From NCBI GenBank assembly GCA_902491135.1, contig CABUGR010000050.1:1-7134 (forward strand): a stretch of 7,134 nucleotides of DNA. The letters are read 5' to 3'. Within the stretch, counting starts at the first letter, position 1; every line of letters starts with the position of its first letter. A model generated the notes under the pieces. That model had not been told where the DNA came from, made no database searches, and saw nothing but the letters and a program-made list of their open reading frames with translations. Source of the stretch: an uncultured Collinsella sp. (GTDB lineage: Bacteria > Actinomycetota > Coriobacteriia > Coriobacteriales > Coriobacteriaceae). A program made the translations under genes and the position numbers. Positions 1 to 7,046 of this stretch are shown piece by piece.

Positions 1-214
1 GCCCGGCCCCCGCCTTCGGTGACGCTGCTGCAAGCGACCTGCGATGGGGCCGTTGTTGGTTGGGGCCGCTGGGCTGATGGGAGCACGTGGCTGTTGCGGG
101 CCCTGGTCCCGGCGGCGGCCTCGGCGCTTCGCGCCTGCCTCCTTGGGGGACTGTGGAGCGCGGATCGCAGCTGCGGCGCGTTGCGCCTGCTGCCTTGGGC
201 AACTTTGGGGTCGA

Positions 215-248
215 TTGAGGTTGTCTGCACAATTCGCGGTATTATGTT
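215..248 (+). promoter_or_regulatory. Possible weak promoter for the alkyltransferase gene
   Basis: Two overlapping readings are possible: TTGAGG (215-220) with TATTAT (240-245) at 19-base spacing, or TTGTCT (221-226) with TATGTT (243-248) at 16-base spacing. Either would start the RNA just before the ribosome binding site at 261-267, giving a very short leader. Both are mediocre matches to the sigma-70 consensus. The local drop in GC compared with positions 1-200 supports a promoter here, but nothing proves it. Confidence 0.3.
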
Positions 249-260
249 TGCGGAGTTTTG

Positions 261-267
261 AAAGGAG
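261..267 (+). promoter_or_regulatory. Ribosome binding site that fixes the GTG start at 274
   Basis: AAAGGAG lies 6 bases before the GTG at 274. This is a near-ideal Shine-Dalgarno match at good spacing and decides the start of the alkyltransferase, which has no ATG at its N-terminus. Confidence 0.75.
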
Positions 268-273
268 CCGCTG

Positions 274-852
274 GTGGTCACGACGACGTTTGCTTCGCCT
301 TTGGGCGAAATCCTGCTTGCCGCTGATGGCCGCGGTTTGACGGGGCTTTGGTTTGAGGGGCAGGAGCACTTTGGCTCCACGCTTCTGAAAGAAGATCCCG
401 AACATGTTGAAGGTGCCGATGCGGTTTCTGGTACCGGTGGGATGTCTTCGGTGAGTCCGGCAAATGGCGCGGCTTCTTCGGTGCTTGAGCGTTCTTGGGC
501 TTGGTTGAATACTTATTTTGCGGGGCAGGAGCCTCGGTTTACGCCGCCGTTGCATATGATTGGCACGGCGTTTCAGCGTGAAGTTTGGTACGAGCTGCTT
601 TCTATTCCGCGTGGCGAGGTCGCTACGTATGGTGAGATCTCCCAGCGTGTTGCGGCTCGACATCGTGTACCGGGAAACGAGGCGCCCGTTGTGTCTCCCC
701 GTGCCGTGGGGGCCGCGGTCGCTCGCAATCCTGTTTCGATTATCGTGCCGTGCCATCGCGTGGTGGCGGCCGACGGATCGCTCAACGGATATGCCGGCGG
801 GCTTGATCGCAAGGAGTGGCTGCTGCGGCTTGAGGGCGCGTACGAGGAGTAA
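274..852 (+). CDS. ogt: Methylated-DNA--protein-cysteine S-methyltransferase (Ogt/MGMT type)
   Basis: This 192-residue cytoplasmic protein repairs O6-alkylguanine (and O4-alkylthymine) by moving the alkyl group irreversibly to its own cysteine. Visible family marks are the active-site motif IIVPCHRV with C160 as the acceptor, the RAVGAAVARNP helix carrying the arginine finger (R143) and N152, the Y119 region (VATYGEI) before it, and the closing NGYAGGLDRKEWLL segment at 171-184. The N-terminal domain covers about residues 1-85. It carries a Ser/Gly/Ala-rich stretch (about 41-68) that makes the protein longer than the usual 160-175 residues. A short insert near 128-140 lies between the Y119 strand and R143. 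The GTG start is fixed by AAAGGAG 6 bases upstream. Compared with the genes after 1081, it uses more codons ending in T. Function is certain at family level; the symbol follows the stand-alone (non-Ada) form. Confidence 0.93.
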   Translation: MVTTTFASPLGEILLAADGRGLTGLWFEGQEHFGSTLLKEDPEHVEGADAVSGTGGMSSVSPANGAASSVLERSWAWLNTYFAGQEPRFTPPLHMIGTAFQREVWYELLSIPRGEVATYGEISQRVAARHRVPGNEAPVVSPRAVGAAVARNPVSIIVPCHRVVAADGSLNGYAGGLDRKEWLLRLEGAYEE

Positions 853-879
853 CGCTCGAACACTTTGCATAACTAGGAC

Positions 880-913
880 GCCGCGAAAGGACGAGTCGCT
901 GTCTTTTCGCGGC
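880..913 (+). terminator. Long hairpin after the alkyltransferase gene, terminator-like but without a T-run
   Basis: Arms at 880-892 and 901-913 form a 13-bp stem with one G-T wobble (889/904) around an 8-base loop. It starts 27 bases after the stop codon. No T-tract follows, so it is not a classic intrinsic terminator. It could still protect the 3' end, act as a weak terminator, or be an interspersed palindrome. A short outer match, GGACG (876-880) with CGTCC (921-925), could extend it past an internal loop. Confidence 0.45.
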
Positions 914-997
914 TGGCATGCGTCCAGGCGCTCGGCGTCTGCGCCTTAAGTTTGGCTAAGCCATATCCTGCGTATTTGAAAACGCGCAGGTTGAGCA

Positions 998-1036
998 GCT
1001 AAGGCTGCGCTAAGGAGGCTGACGGTGCGCTATCAT
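998..1036 (+). promoter_or_regulatory. Candidate regulator-dependent promoter of the two-component genes
   Basis: GCTAAGG occurs at 998-1004 and again at 1009-1015, a 7-base direct repeat with a 4-base spacer. This is the geometry of PhoB/OmpR-family binding boxes (11-base period). A good -10-like hexamer, TATCAT, lies at 1031-1036, with no recognisable -35 box at the expected 1008-1013, which the second repeat covers. A weak -35 replaced by activator half-sites is typical of activated promoters of this family. The gene driven encodes an OmpR-family regulator, so autoregulation is a reasonable inference. A related GCTAAG also occurs at 955-960. Confidence 0.4.
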
Positions 1037-1084
1037 CGGCAGTATCGAAACTTGTATAGCCGTGCGCCAAAGGAGCAACCATGA
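1025..1084 (+). CDS. Possible 19-codon leader ORF overlapping the regulator start
   Basis: A GTG at 1025 follows a perfect AAGGAGG (1012-1018) at 6-base spacing and opens a 19-codon frame, MRYHRQYRNLYSRAPKEQP. Its TGA stop (1082-1084) overlaps the regulator's ATG (1081-1083) in the ATGA arrangement typical of translational coupling. The peptide is basic, rich in Arg, Tyr and Gln, and resembles no family I know. Against it: if TATCAT at 1031-1036 is the real -10 box, the RNA starts near 1043 and this frame is not translated in full. It is only expressed if transcription starts further upstream. Confidence 0.3.
   Translation: MRYHRQYRNLYSRAPKEQP
1069..1075 (+). promoter_or_regulatory. Ribosome binding site of the response regulator
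   Basis: AAAGGAG ends 5 bases before the ATG at 1081 and supports that start. It is the same motif that precedes the alkyltransferase gene. Confidence 0.75.
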
Positions 1085-1764
1085 AACTGATGCTTGCCGA
1101 GGACGAACCCGGCCTCTCCCGCGCCCTTACCGCGATTCTTCAACATAGCGACTACGAGGTCGACACCGCGCTCGACGGTCTGACGGCGCTCGAATATCTG
1201 CTCGCCAACGACTATGACGCCGCAATCCTGGACATCATGATGCCCGGCATGGATGGAATTGAGGTGCTCAAGCGCACACGTGCCGCCGGTAAGCGACTGC
1301 CCATCATCATGCTCACGGCAAAAAGCGAGGTGTCCGATAAGGTCGAGGGCCTGGATGCCGGTGCCAACGATTATCTGACCAAGCCGTTTGCCGCCAAGGA
1401 ACTGCTCGCTCGCATTCGTGCCATGACGCGTGCCGCGACGGCAATTGACGCCACGACGCTCAGTGTGGGCAATATGCGCCTCGACACGGCATCGTGCACG
1501 CTTGTGGGTCCCTTGGGCGAGGAGCACCTGGCCAATCGTGAGTTTCAGCTTATGGAGCTCTTTATGCGCAACGCCGGCACGCGTATGCCCACCGAACGTC
1601 TGATGCTCGAGGTTTGGGGTGAGGATGCGCCCGAAGGCGCCAACGTAGTGTGGGTCTATATCTCGTACCTGCGCAAAAAGCTGACGGCGCTGGGTGCCAA
1701 CGTGGCCATCCGCGCATCGCGCAATCAGGGATATTCGCTTGAGGTTGTCGAGGAGGGCGAATAA
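1081..1764 (+). CDS. Two-component response regulator, OmpR/PhoB family
   Basis: This 227-residue cytoplasmic transcription factor should be activated by phosphorylation from the kinase encoded next. The receiver domain (about 1-118) shows the acidic pocket E7/D8, the phosphoacceptor D51 in ILDIMMPGMDG, the switch threonine T79 (MLTA) and the conserved lysine K101 in LTKPF. A winged-helix DNA-binding domain (about 126-223) follows, with the usual ANREFQLMELFM and WVYISYLRKKL helices and the final wing RNQGYSLEV. Length is standard for the family. The ATG has AAAGGAG 5 bases upstream. The kinase gene begins 2 bases after the stop, so the two are surely cotranscribed. The upstream 7+4+7 direct repeat may be its own binding site. 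The likely regulon is the ABC exporter at 3232-6704, as in other two-component/ABC modules, but this is inferred from position only. Confidence 0.97.
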   Translation: MKLMLAEDEPGLSRALTAILQHSDYEVDTALDGLTALEYLLANDYDAAILDIMMPGMDGIEVLKRTRAAGKRLPIIMLTAKSEVSDKVEGLDAGANDYLTKPFAAKELLARIRAMTRAATAIDATTLSVGNMRLDTASCTLVGPLGEEHLANREFQLMELFMRNAGTRMPTERLMLEVWGEDAPEGANVVWVYISYLRKKLTALGANVAIRASRNQGYSLEVVEEGE

Positions 1765-1766
1765 GC

Positions 1767-3146
1767 GTGAGCGCGAGCGCGTGGTGGAAGCGCATGGCGA
1801 CAAAGCTCGGCATGGGAGCGGACTCGGGTAATCCGGGGCGCGTCGATGCTGCCAGTGCAATGGGACGTCGTCTGCGTCGCAAGTTCATCCTGGTTGCCAT
1901 GGGTGCCGTGACCGTCGTGCTTACGCTCATCATTGCCGGCATCAACGTCGTCAACTACTCGCATATCTGCAAGATGGCCGATGCTCGCCTGGACTATATC
2001 TTGGCGGGCAAGAACGGCATTGATTGGACGGATGAGCCTAAGACCGACCCCGGCCAGGATGTGGGCGCCGGTAAGACCGCTGCCGGTGACAGGGTGGTCA
2101 TGCGCACCGGGCACTTCGAAGGTATGACGGCGGAGTCTCCCTTCGACACGCGCTACTTTACGGTGTCGATTGCCGGTGGGCAGGTGACCGATGTCAACAC
2201 GGCCCGCATTGCCGCGGTGGGTGCCAAGCGTGCTGCACGCATCGCTGCAGGACTATATTCCAAGGGTTGGACCTCGGGTTTTTCTGGCAATTATCGCTAT
2301 ACGACTGACGTTCAAGACGATGAGACCACCTATGTGTTCGTGGACTGCTCGCGCGAGCTTGCAAGCTTTCATTCGTTTTTGAGCGCGAGCGTGGCGATCA
2401 GTTGCATTGGCTGGCTGGCGGTGCTGGCAATTGTGGCGGGTGCCTCGGGCGCGGTGATTCGACCGATGGTCGAGAGCTACAGCAAGCAAAAGCGCTTTAT
2501 TACCGATGCGAGCCACGAGATCAAGACGCCGCTGGCTGTAATTGACGCCGCCAATGAGGTGCAAGAGATCGAGAGCGGCGAGAGTGAGTGGACGCAGAGC
2601 ATTCACGAGCAGGTCGCGCGGCTGACGGCGCTCACGGAGCGTCTGGTGTTTTTGGCTCGCATGGACGAGGGTTCGGCGGGCTTTACCATGATATCGATCG
2701 ATCTTTCGGAGGCAGTGGACAAGGCGGCGTCGCCGTTTGAGTCGGTGGCGGTTTCGCGTGGCAAGCGTCTGTCGACGTCGATTGCGAGTGGCGTGCGGGC
2801 CCATGCCGATGCTGCAGCGGTGGCGCAGGTGGTTGAGCTGCTGCTGGATAACGCCACGCGCTATGCGAGTGAGGGCAGTGTAATTGAGTTGAGTCTGCGT
2901 GCCGTCTCACGCGGTGCAGGCAAAGGTTCGGCCGAGCTTGTCGTTTCGAACGCCGTGGACGAGCTGCCCGAAGGCGACCTAGATCGATTGTTCGACCGCT
3001 TCTATCGTGCGGACGTGTCGCGCAGCTCCAAGACGGGCGGCTCGGGCGTGGGCCTATCCGTGGTGCGTGCCATCGCCGAAGCCCATGGTGGGAGCGCTTC
3101 TGTCTGCGGCCACGGCAACCAGATCACCTTCACCGTCCGCCTCTAA
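1767..3146 (+). CDS. Membrane sensor histidine kinase, HisKA/HATPase_c type
   Basis: This 459-residue inner-membrane kinase is the partner of the regulator just upstream. A 38-residue charged cytoplasmic N-terminus precedes TM1 (about 39-60). An external sensor of about 145 residues (about 61-205, fold not recognised) is followed by TM2 (about 206-231). No HAMP domain fits: only about 18 residues separate TM2 from the phosphoacceptor H250 in FITDASHEIKTPL. The dimerisation helices run to about 300. The ATP-binding domain (about 340-459) has the N-box LLLDNATRYA (N362), the F-box FDRFYRAD and the G2 loop GGSGVGL (424-430). The G1 box is degenerate (VSNAVDELPEG instead of DxGxG). The GTG start is 2 bases after the regulator stop, with AGGAGG at 1751-1756 as ribosome site. 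An internal ATG at 1860, just before TM1, is a weaker alternative. Confidence 0.95.
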   Translation: MSASAWWKRMATKLGMGADSGNPGRVDAASAMGRRLRRKFILVAMGAVTVVLTLIIAGINVVNYSHICKMADARLDYILAGKNGIDWTDEPKTDPGQDVGAGKTAAGDRVVMRTGHFEGMTAESPFDTRYFTVSIAGGQVTDVNTARIAAVGAKRAARIAAGLYSKGWTSGFSGNYRYTTDVQDDETTYVFVDCSRELASFHSFLSASVAISCIGWLAVLAIVAGASGAVIRPMVESYSKQKRFITDASHEIKTPLAVIDAANEVQEIESGESEWTQSIHEQVARLTALTERLVFLARMDEGSAGFTMISIDLSEAVDKAASPFESVAVSRGKRLSTSIASGVRAHADAAAVAQVVELLLDNATRYASEGSVIELSLRAVSRGAGKGSAELVVSNAVDELPEGDLDRLFDRFYRADVSRSSKTGGSGVGLSVVRAIAEAHGGSASVCGHGNQITFTVRL

Positions 3147-3173
3147 AACCTGCCAAAATGAACCTGTCCCTTT

Positions 3174-3216
3174 TTGGTCGGTGCGAAATGGGTAATACTA
3201 AAGAGTTATCCGACCA
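3174..3216 (+). promoter_or_regulatory. Putative promoter and operator of the ABC exporter genes
   Basis: A perfect 7-bp inverted repeat, TGGTCGG (3175-3181) and CCGACCA (3210-3216), brackets 28 bases that include TAATACTAA. A plausible pairing is TTGGTC (3174-3179) as -35 and TACTAA (3196-3201) as -10 with 16-base spacing, placing the RNA start near 3207. The dyad would then overlap both promoter ends, as an operator does. ATGGG also recurs at 3188-3192 and 3218-3222, 30 bases apart. Which protein binds is unknown; the OmpR-family regulator upstream is the first suspect, although that family usually prefers direct repeats. Confidence 0.4.
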
Positions 3217-3231
3217 GATGGGAATTAATCG

Positions 3232-3933
<702 letters not shown>

Positions 3934-3938
3934 CGCCC

Positions 3939-6704
3939 ATGGATCAGGACCGCCAAAACAGCCAACGCCGCGACGCGCAGAACACGGAGCGCGAGCAGGA
4001 TTTTACGACCTACCGCACTGCCCAAAGCTCAAACGATATGGTGCCGACGGTGTTTCGCCGCGGTGTCTACCGCACGATTCGCGGCAGCCTCAAACGCTTC
4101 TTGTCTATCGTCGTGATCACCGCGCTCGGCGTGAGCGTGATGTGCGGCCTTAAGGCGGGTTGCGAGGACCTGTGCGATTCGGTTGACGCCTACTTCGACC
4201 AGCAAAATGTCTATGACATTAACGTGCAGTCGACCTATGGCCTGACTGACGATGATCTCGACGCCATCCAAGAGGTCGATGGCGTCGAAACGGCCGAGGG
4301 CATCTACACCGAGACCGCCTACACCGCCGTGGGCACAACGCGCGAGCGCGTGGTCGTGCAAAGTCTCTCCAAGGAGAATATCGATCAGCCAGTGCTCGTG
4401 AACGGCGATTTGCCCGAGAGCGCCGATGAGGTCGCGGTGACTTCGAAGTTCCTGAAGGCTTCGGGCAAAAAGCTCGGCGATACGGTGAGCTTTGCTGCCA
4501 ACGATGCGAGCTCGTCGAACCAAAGCGCCAAGGATCAGTTTGCCGATGGCGATTACACCATCACGGCCGAGGTTCTCGATCCCACTGATGTGAGCTCCGA
4601 CTCGACGGTCAACGCCTTCCGTGCCGCCTCGGCGGCGGACTATAAGTTCTATGTGAGCGAGGACGCCGCGACATCTTCTTCCTACTCCGCGGTCCACGTG
4701 GTCGTCGAGGGAGCCAAGGATCTCAACTCATATTCGGATGCCTACGCGGCAAAGATCAATGAGGTCAAGGGCAATATAGAGAAGATCCGCGAGGAGCGTG
4801 AGAAGGCGCGCGCTCAGGAGCTGACGGTCGACACGCCGACAAGCTTGGATGCGGCCGAGCGTCAGGCCGCCATGCTCTTTGGGATCGAGCAGGACAACAT
4901 CAATCGCATGGCCGAGGGCAGCGACGAGCGTGCGCAGGCGCAAGCCGACCTGGACCAGCGCCGTGCCGCCGCCGACCAACAGTTTGCCGACGCCCGCGCC
5001 GAGCTTTCCGATCTGGGAGAATGCACCTGGTACATCCAGGACCGCGGCAATATCGCAAGCTACTCGAGCGTGGAGAGCGATAGCTCGTCAATTGAAGCCA
5101 TCGCCACGGTGTTCCCGTTCATCTTCTTTATCGTCGCCGTGCTCATCAGCCTTACCACCGCCACGCGTATGGTCGAGGAGGAGCGCACGCTCATCGGCCT
5201 GTATAAGGCGCTCGGCTATTCGCGCGGACGCATCCTGTCCAAATACGTGGACTATGCGCTGTGGGCTTGTCTGATCGGCGGCGTGCTCGGCAACATCATC
5301 GGATTTGTGGGCCTGCCGCTGTTCTTGTTTACGGTGTTCGACGACATGTACTCGCTGCCCCAGATGTTGCTTTCGTACGACATCGTGTCCTCGATCGTCT
5401 CGGTGGCGCTGTTTGCCGTGGGCGTGGTGGGCGCCACGATTATCGCCTGCCGCCACGAGATGGCCGAGACTCCGGCCTCGCTCATGCGCCCCAAGGCCCC
5501 GCGCGCCGGCTCGCGCATCTTGCTCGAGCGCATCGGCTTTATCTGGCGCCGCATGGGCTTTTTGAACAAGGTCGCTGCACGCAACCTATTTCGTTACAAA
5601 AAGCGCGCCTTTATGACCATCTTTGGCATCGCGGGCTGTACGGCGCTTGTGATTTGCGGCATGGGCATCCGCGATACGTCGGTGGCGCTTTCGCCCAAGC
5701 AGTACGGGCATATCACGCGCTATGACCTGCTGGCGGTTGCCAATCCCGACGATTTTTCGCAGACGTGCGCGGCATTGGATGAGCGAAGCGCAGCCAAGGA
5801 TTCCGACGTGACCGTGACTTCGACGCTGCCGATTATGACCGACAACGTCACCTTTACATTTGGCGGCAAGAGCGAGACCGTGCAGCTGATCGTGGTGCCC
5901 GATGACCGCACGAACGACCTGGACGACTACGCGCGTCTCGAGGATGAGTCCAAAGAGCCATTGTCTTTGCGTGACGGAGACGTGTATCTGAGCAAGAGTT
6001 CACAGCTGGTTCTTGGGATTCAGCCGGGCGACACGGCGCAGGTCCAGGATTCGTCGCTCAACGTCGCCAAGGTCAAAGTCAGCGACATCTCGCTCAACTA
6101 TTTGGGCAACACGCTCTATATGACGCGGGGCACCTATGAGCGCGCGTTCGGCCGAAGCGCGCGTCTTAACGGCATCTTTGTGCTGCTTAAGGGCTCGTCG
6201 GCCGACCAGATTGCGTTTAGCAAGAATCTTAAGAGTGACGGTTGGCTCACCATCTCGAGCACGGCCGAACATTGGCAGAACTACGAGGCGAACTTCACTA
6301 TCATCAATTCCGTCGTGGTGCTCGTGACCTTTATGGCGGCGTGCCTGTCGTTTGTGGTGGTGTTTACGTTGTCCAACACGAATATCTCCGAGCGCGAGCG
6401 CGAGCTGGCGACCATCAAGGTGCTGGGCTTCCGTCGTGGCGAGGTACACCATTACGTCAACAAGGAGACGTTGATCCTCACGGCGATTGGCACCGCACTG
6501 GGCGTGCCGCTGGGTGGCCTGCTTGCCGAGAGCTTTACGTACATCCTGCAGATGCCGTCGCTGTACTTTGACGTCGAAGTCGAGCCGCTGAGCTACGTGC
6601 TTGCCGTGGTGCTTTCCTTCGGCTTTACGATCATCGTCAACCTCGCCACCAACCGAACTCTCAATAAGATCGACATGGTCGGCGCCCTCAAGAGCGCCGA
6701 GTAA
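3939..6704 (+). CDS. Large two-unit FtsX-family ABC transporter permease
   Basis: This 921-residue inner-membrane permease is the partner of the preceding ATPase. It is built as two MacB/FtsX-like units. Unit 1 has TM1 (about 52-71), a roughly 315-residue external domain, then TM2-TM4 (about 387-407, 441-466, 482-503). Unit 2 has TM5 (about 558-576), a roughly 210-residue external domain, then TM6-TM8 (about 787-811, 844-866, 884-902). The coupling segments after TM2 and TM6 are visibly related (EERTLIGLYKALGYSRG, 414-430; ERELATIKVLGFRRG, 820-834). The first external domain ends in charged, helical, probably coiled-coil stretches (about 267-296 and 306-358). The N-terminus is a 45-residue charged, Gln-rich cytoplasmic tail. 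The ATG at 3939 is preferred; a GTG at 3927 overlapping the ATPase stop by 7 bases would add 4 residues. It is longer than BceB or MacB, and its substrate is unknown. A strong terminator follows. Confidence 0.95.
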   Translation: MDQDRQNSQRRDAQNTEREQDFTTYRTAQSSNDMVPTVFRRGVYRTIRGSLKRFLSIVVITALGVSVMCGLKAGCEDLCDSVDAYFDQQNVYDINVQSTYGLTDDDLDAIQEVDGVETAEGIYTETAYTAVGTTRERVVVQSLSKENIDQPVLVNGDLPESADEVAVTSKFLKASGKKLGDTVSFAANDASSSNQSAKDQFADGDYTITAEVLDPTDVSSDSTVNAFRAASAADYKFYVSEDAATSSSYSAVHVVVEGAKDLNSYSDAYAAKINEVKGNIEKIREEREKARAQELTVDTPTSLDAAERQAAMLFGIEQDNINRMAEGSDERAQAQADLDQRRAAADQQFADARAELSDLGECTWYIQDRGNIASYSSVESDSSSIEAIATVFPFIFFIVAVLISLTTATRMVEEERTLIGLYKALGYSRGRILSKYVDYALWACLIGGVLGNIIGFVGLPLFLFTVFDDMYSLPQMLLSYDIVSSIVSVALFAVGVVGATIIACRHEMAETPASLMRPKAPRAGSRILLERIGFIWRRMGFLNKVAARNLFRYKKRAFMTIFGIAGCTALVICGMGIRDTSVALSPKQYGHITRYDLLAVANPDDFSQTCAALDERSAAKDSDVTVTSTLPIMTDNVTFTFGGKSETVQLIVVPDDRTNDLDDYARLEDESKEPLSLRDGDVYLSKSSQLVLGIQPGDTAQVQDSSLNVAKVKVSDISLNYLGNTLYMTRGTYERAFGRSARLNGIFVLLKGSSADQIAFSKNLKSDGWLTISSTAEHWQNYEANFTIINSVVVLVTFMAACLSFVVVFTLSNTNISERERELATIKVLGFRRGEVHHYVNKETLILTAIGTALGVPLGGLLAESFTYILQMPSLYFDVEVEPLSYVLAVVLSFGFTIIVNLATNRTLNKIDMVGALKSAE

Positions 6705-6765
6705 CCTGTCCTGGGATTCAAGTTCTAGCGAGCTGCCGACGCGCCCGCAGCAGTATTTTTGCATA

Positions 6766-6809
6766 AACCGCTCCGCCAAATGCATACTTTGACGGGGCGG
6801 TTGCTTTTT
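6766..6809 (+). terminator. Rho-independent terminator after the permease gene
   Basis: Arms AACCGCTCCG (6766-6775) and CGGGGCGGTT (6793-6802) pair over 10 bp with one wobble. After a single C/A mismatch an inner CAAA/TTTG stem (6777-6780, 6788-6791) closes a 7-base loop. Five T's follow at 6805-6809. This is a textbook terminator 61 bases after the permease stop and ends the regulator-kinase-exporter transcription unit. Confidence 0.88.
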
Positions 6810-6818
6810 GCCCACAGG

Positions 6819-6827
6819 TACCCCAGG
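6819..6827 (+). repeat. Left copy of a 9-base direct repeat (possible target-site duplication)
   Basis: TACCCCAGG occurs here and again at 7046-7054, at the outer edges of the inverted-repeat element between them. The shorter core CCCCAGG also occurs at 7107-7113, which weakens the case somewhat. Confidence 0.4.
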
Positions 6828-6867
6828 GGGCGCCGTGCAAATTCCGGAGTATTCAGCATCCCGGGGT
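6828..6867 (+). repeat. Left terminal inverted repeat of the candidate element
   Basis: It contains CGTGCA (6834-6839) and GGAGTATTCAGCA (6846-6858). These match the reverse complement of 7032-7037 and 7013-7025 exactly, with 6 mostly divergent bases between them in each copy. Weaker similarity extends to about 6867. Confidence 0.6.
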
Positions 6868-6886
6868 CCGCGGGCGCGGGGGCGGG
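6863..6886 (+). other. G-quadruplex motif
   Basis: Four G-tracts of 3 to 5 bases (6863-6866, 6872-6874, 6878-6882, 6884-6886) are separated by loops of 5, 3 and 1 bases, which fits the canonical G3+N1-7 pattern on the + strand. In a GC-rich genome such motifs can arise by chance. Confidence 0.45.
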
Positions 6887-6953
6887 TGCACAAAACCGCG
6901 CTGAAAGCCCCGATTCTGAGTCCCAACGCCTCTAGAGCCGCTCGTTTTTTTAC

Positions 6954-7046
6954 AGGATGCGGCCCATGGTGCCTGCCTTTCGCCCAAAATCCAGTATGCA
7001 GGCACCCTCGGCTGCTGAATACTCCCAAAAATGCACGCCGCATCCT
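6954..7046. repeat. Nested perfect inverted repeats
   Basis: The outer pair is AGGATGCGGC (6954-6963) with GCCGCATCCT (7037-7046), 10 of 10 matching. The inner pair is GGTGCCTGC (6968-6976) with GCAGGCACC (6998-7006), 9 of 9, closing a 21-base loop. The outer right arm overlaps the end of the candidate mobile element, and the inner stem lies inside it. Alternative partners exist: GCATCC at 6856-6861 for the first arm, and CAGGCACC at 7051-7058 for the second. Confidence 0.65.
7004..7045 (-). repeat. Right terminal inverted repeat of the candidate element
   Basis: Read on the minus strand it gives GG, then GCGGCGTGCA, a T-rich hexamer and GGAGTATTCAGCA, mirroring the left end. The minus-strand copy has two extra bases (AT) after the first GG. 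Confidence 0.6.

Larger units (their letters stand above)
6828..7045. mobile_element. Candidate MITE-like element, 218 bases, no coding capacity
   Basis: The two ends are imperfect inverted repeats of about 40 bases (6828-6867 and 7004-7045; about 32 of 40 aligned positions match, with one 2-base gap). The best blocks are CGTGCA and GGAGTATTCAGCA, separated by 6 mostly divergent bases. Both ends begin with GG when read inward, and TACCCCAGG flanks the element on both sides, as a 9-base target duplication would. No ORF of its own is visible. It sits just after a terminator, a common harmless landing place. Nine-base duplications are known in several insertion-sequence families, but I cannot assign one. 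The alternative is a fixed structured intergenic repeat or RNA. Confidence 0.42.

Noticed and set aside
1..261. Open frame on the + strand reaching the window start and ending in TGA at 259-261 (and open minus-strand frames)
   Set aside because: The translation is low-complexity, rich in Ala, Leu, Trp and Cys, with no recognisable motif and no ribosome site. In such GC-rich DNA all three minus frames are also open, so openness carries little information. No gene is supported in 1-273.
1033..1860. 275-codon minus-strand frame antisense to the response regulator
   Set aside because: It mirrors the codon periodicity of an unmistakable OmpR-family gene and has no recognisable domain.
6930..6951. 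CTCTAGAG palindrome followed by a 7-T run, as a possible terminator
   Set aside because: The palindrome has no loop and the only stem adjoining the T-run (GAG/CTC) is 3 bp, too weak for an intrinsic terminator.
6828..7045. Remnant of a full insertion sequence with transposase
   Set aside because: No transposase-like residues or DDE-type motifs can be read in any frame of the 218 bases, so at most it is a non-autonomous derivative.
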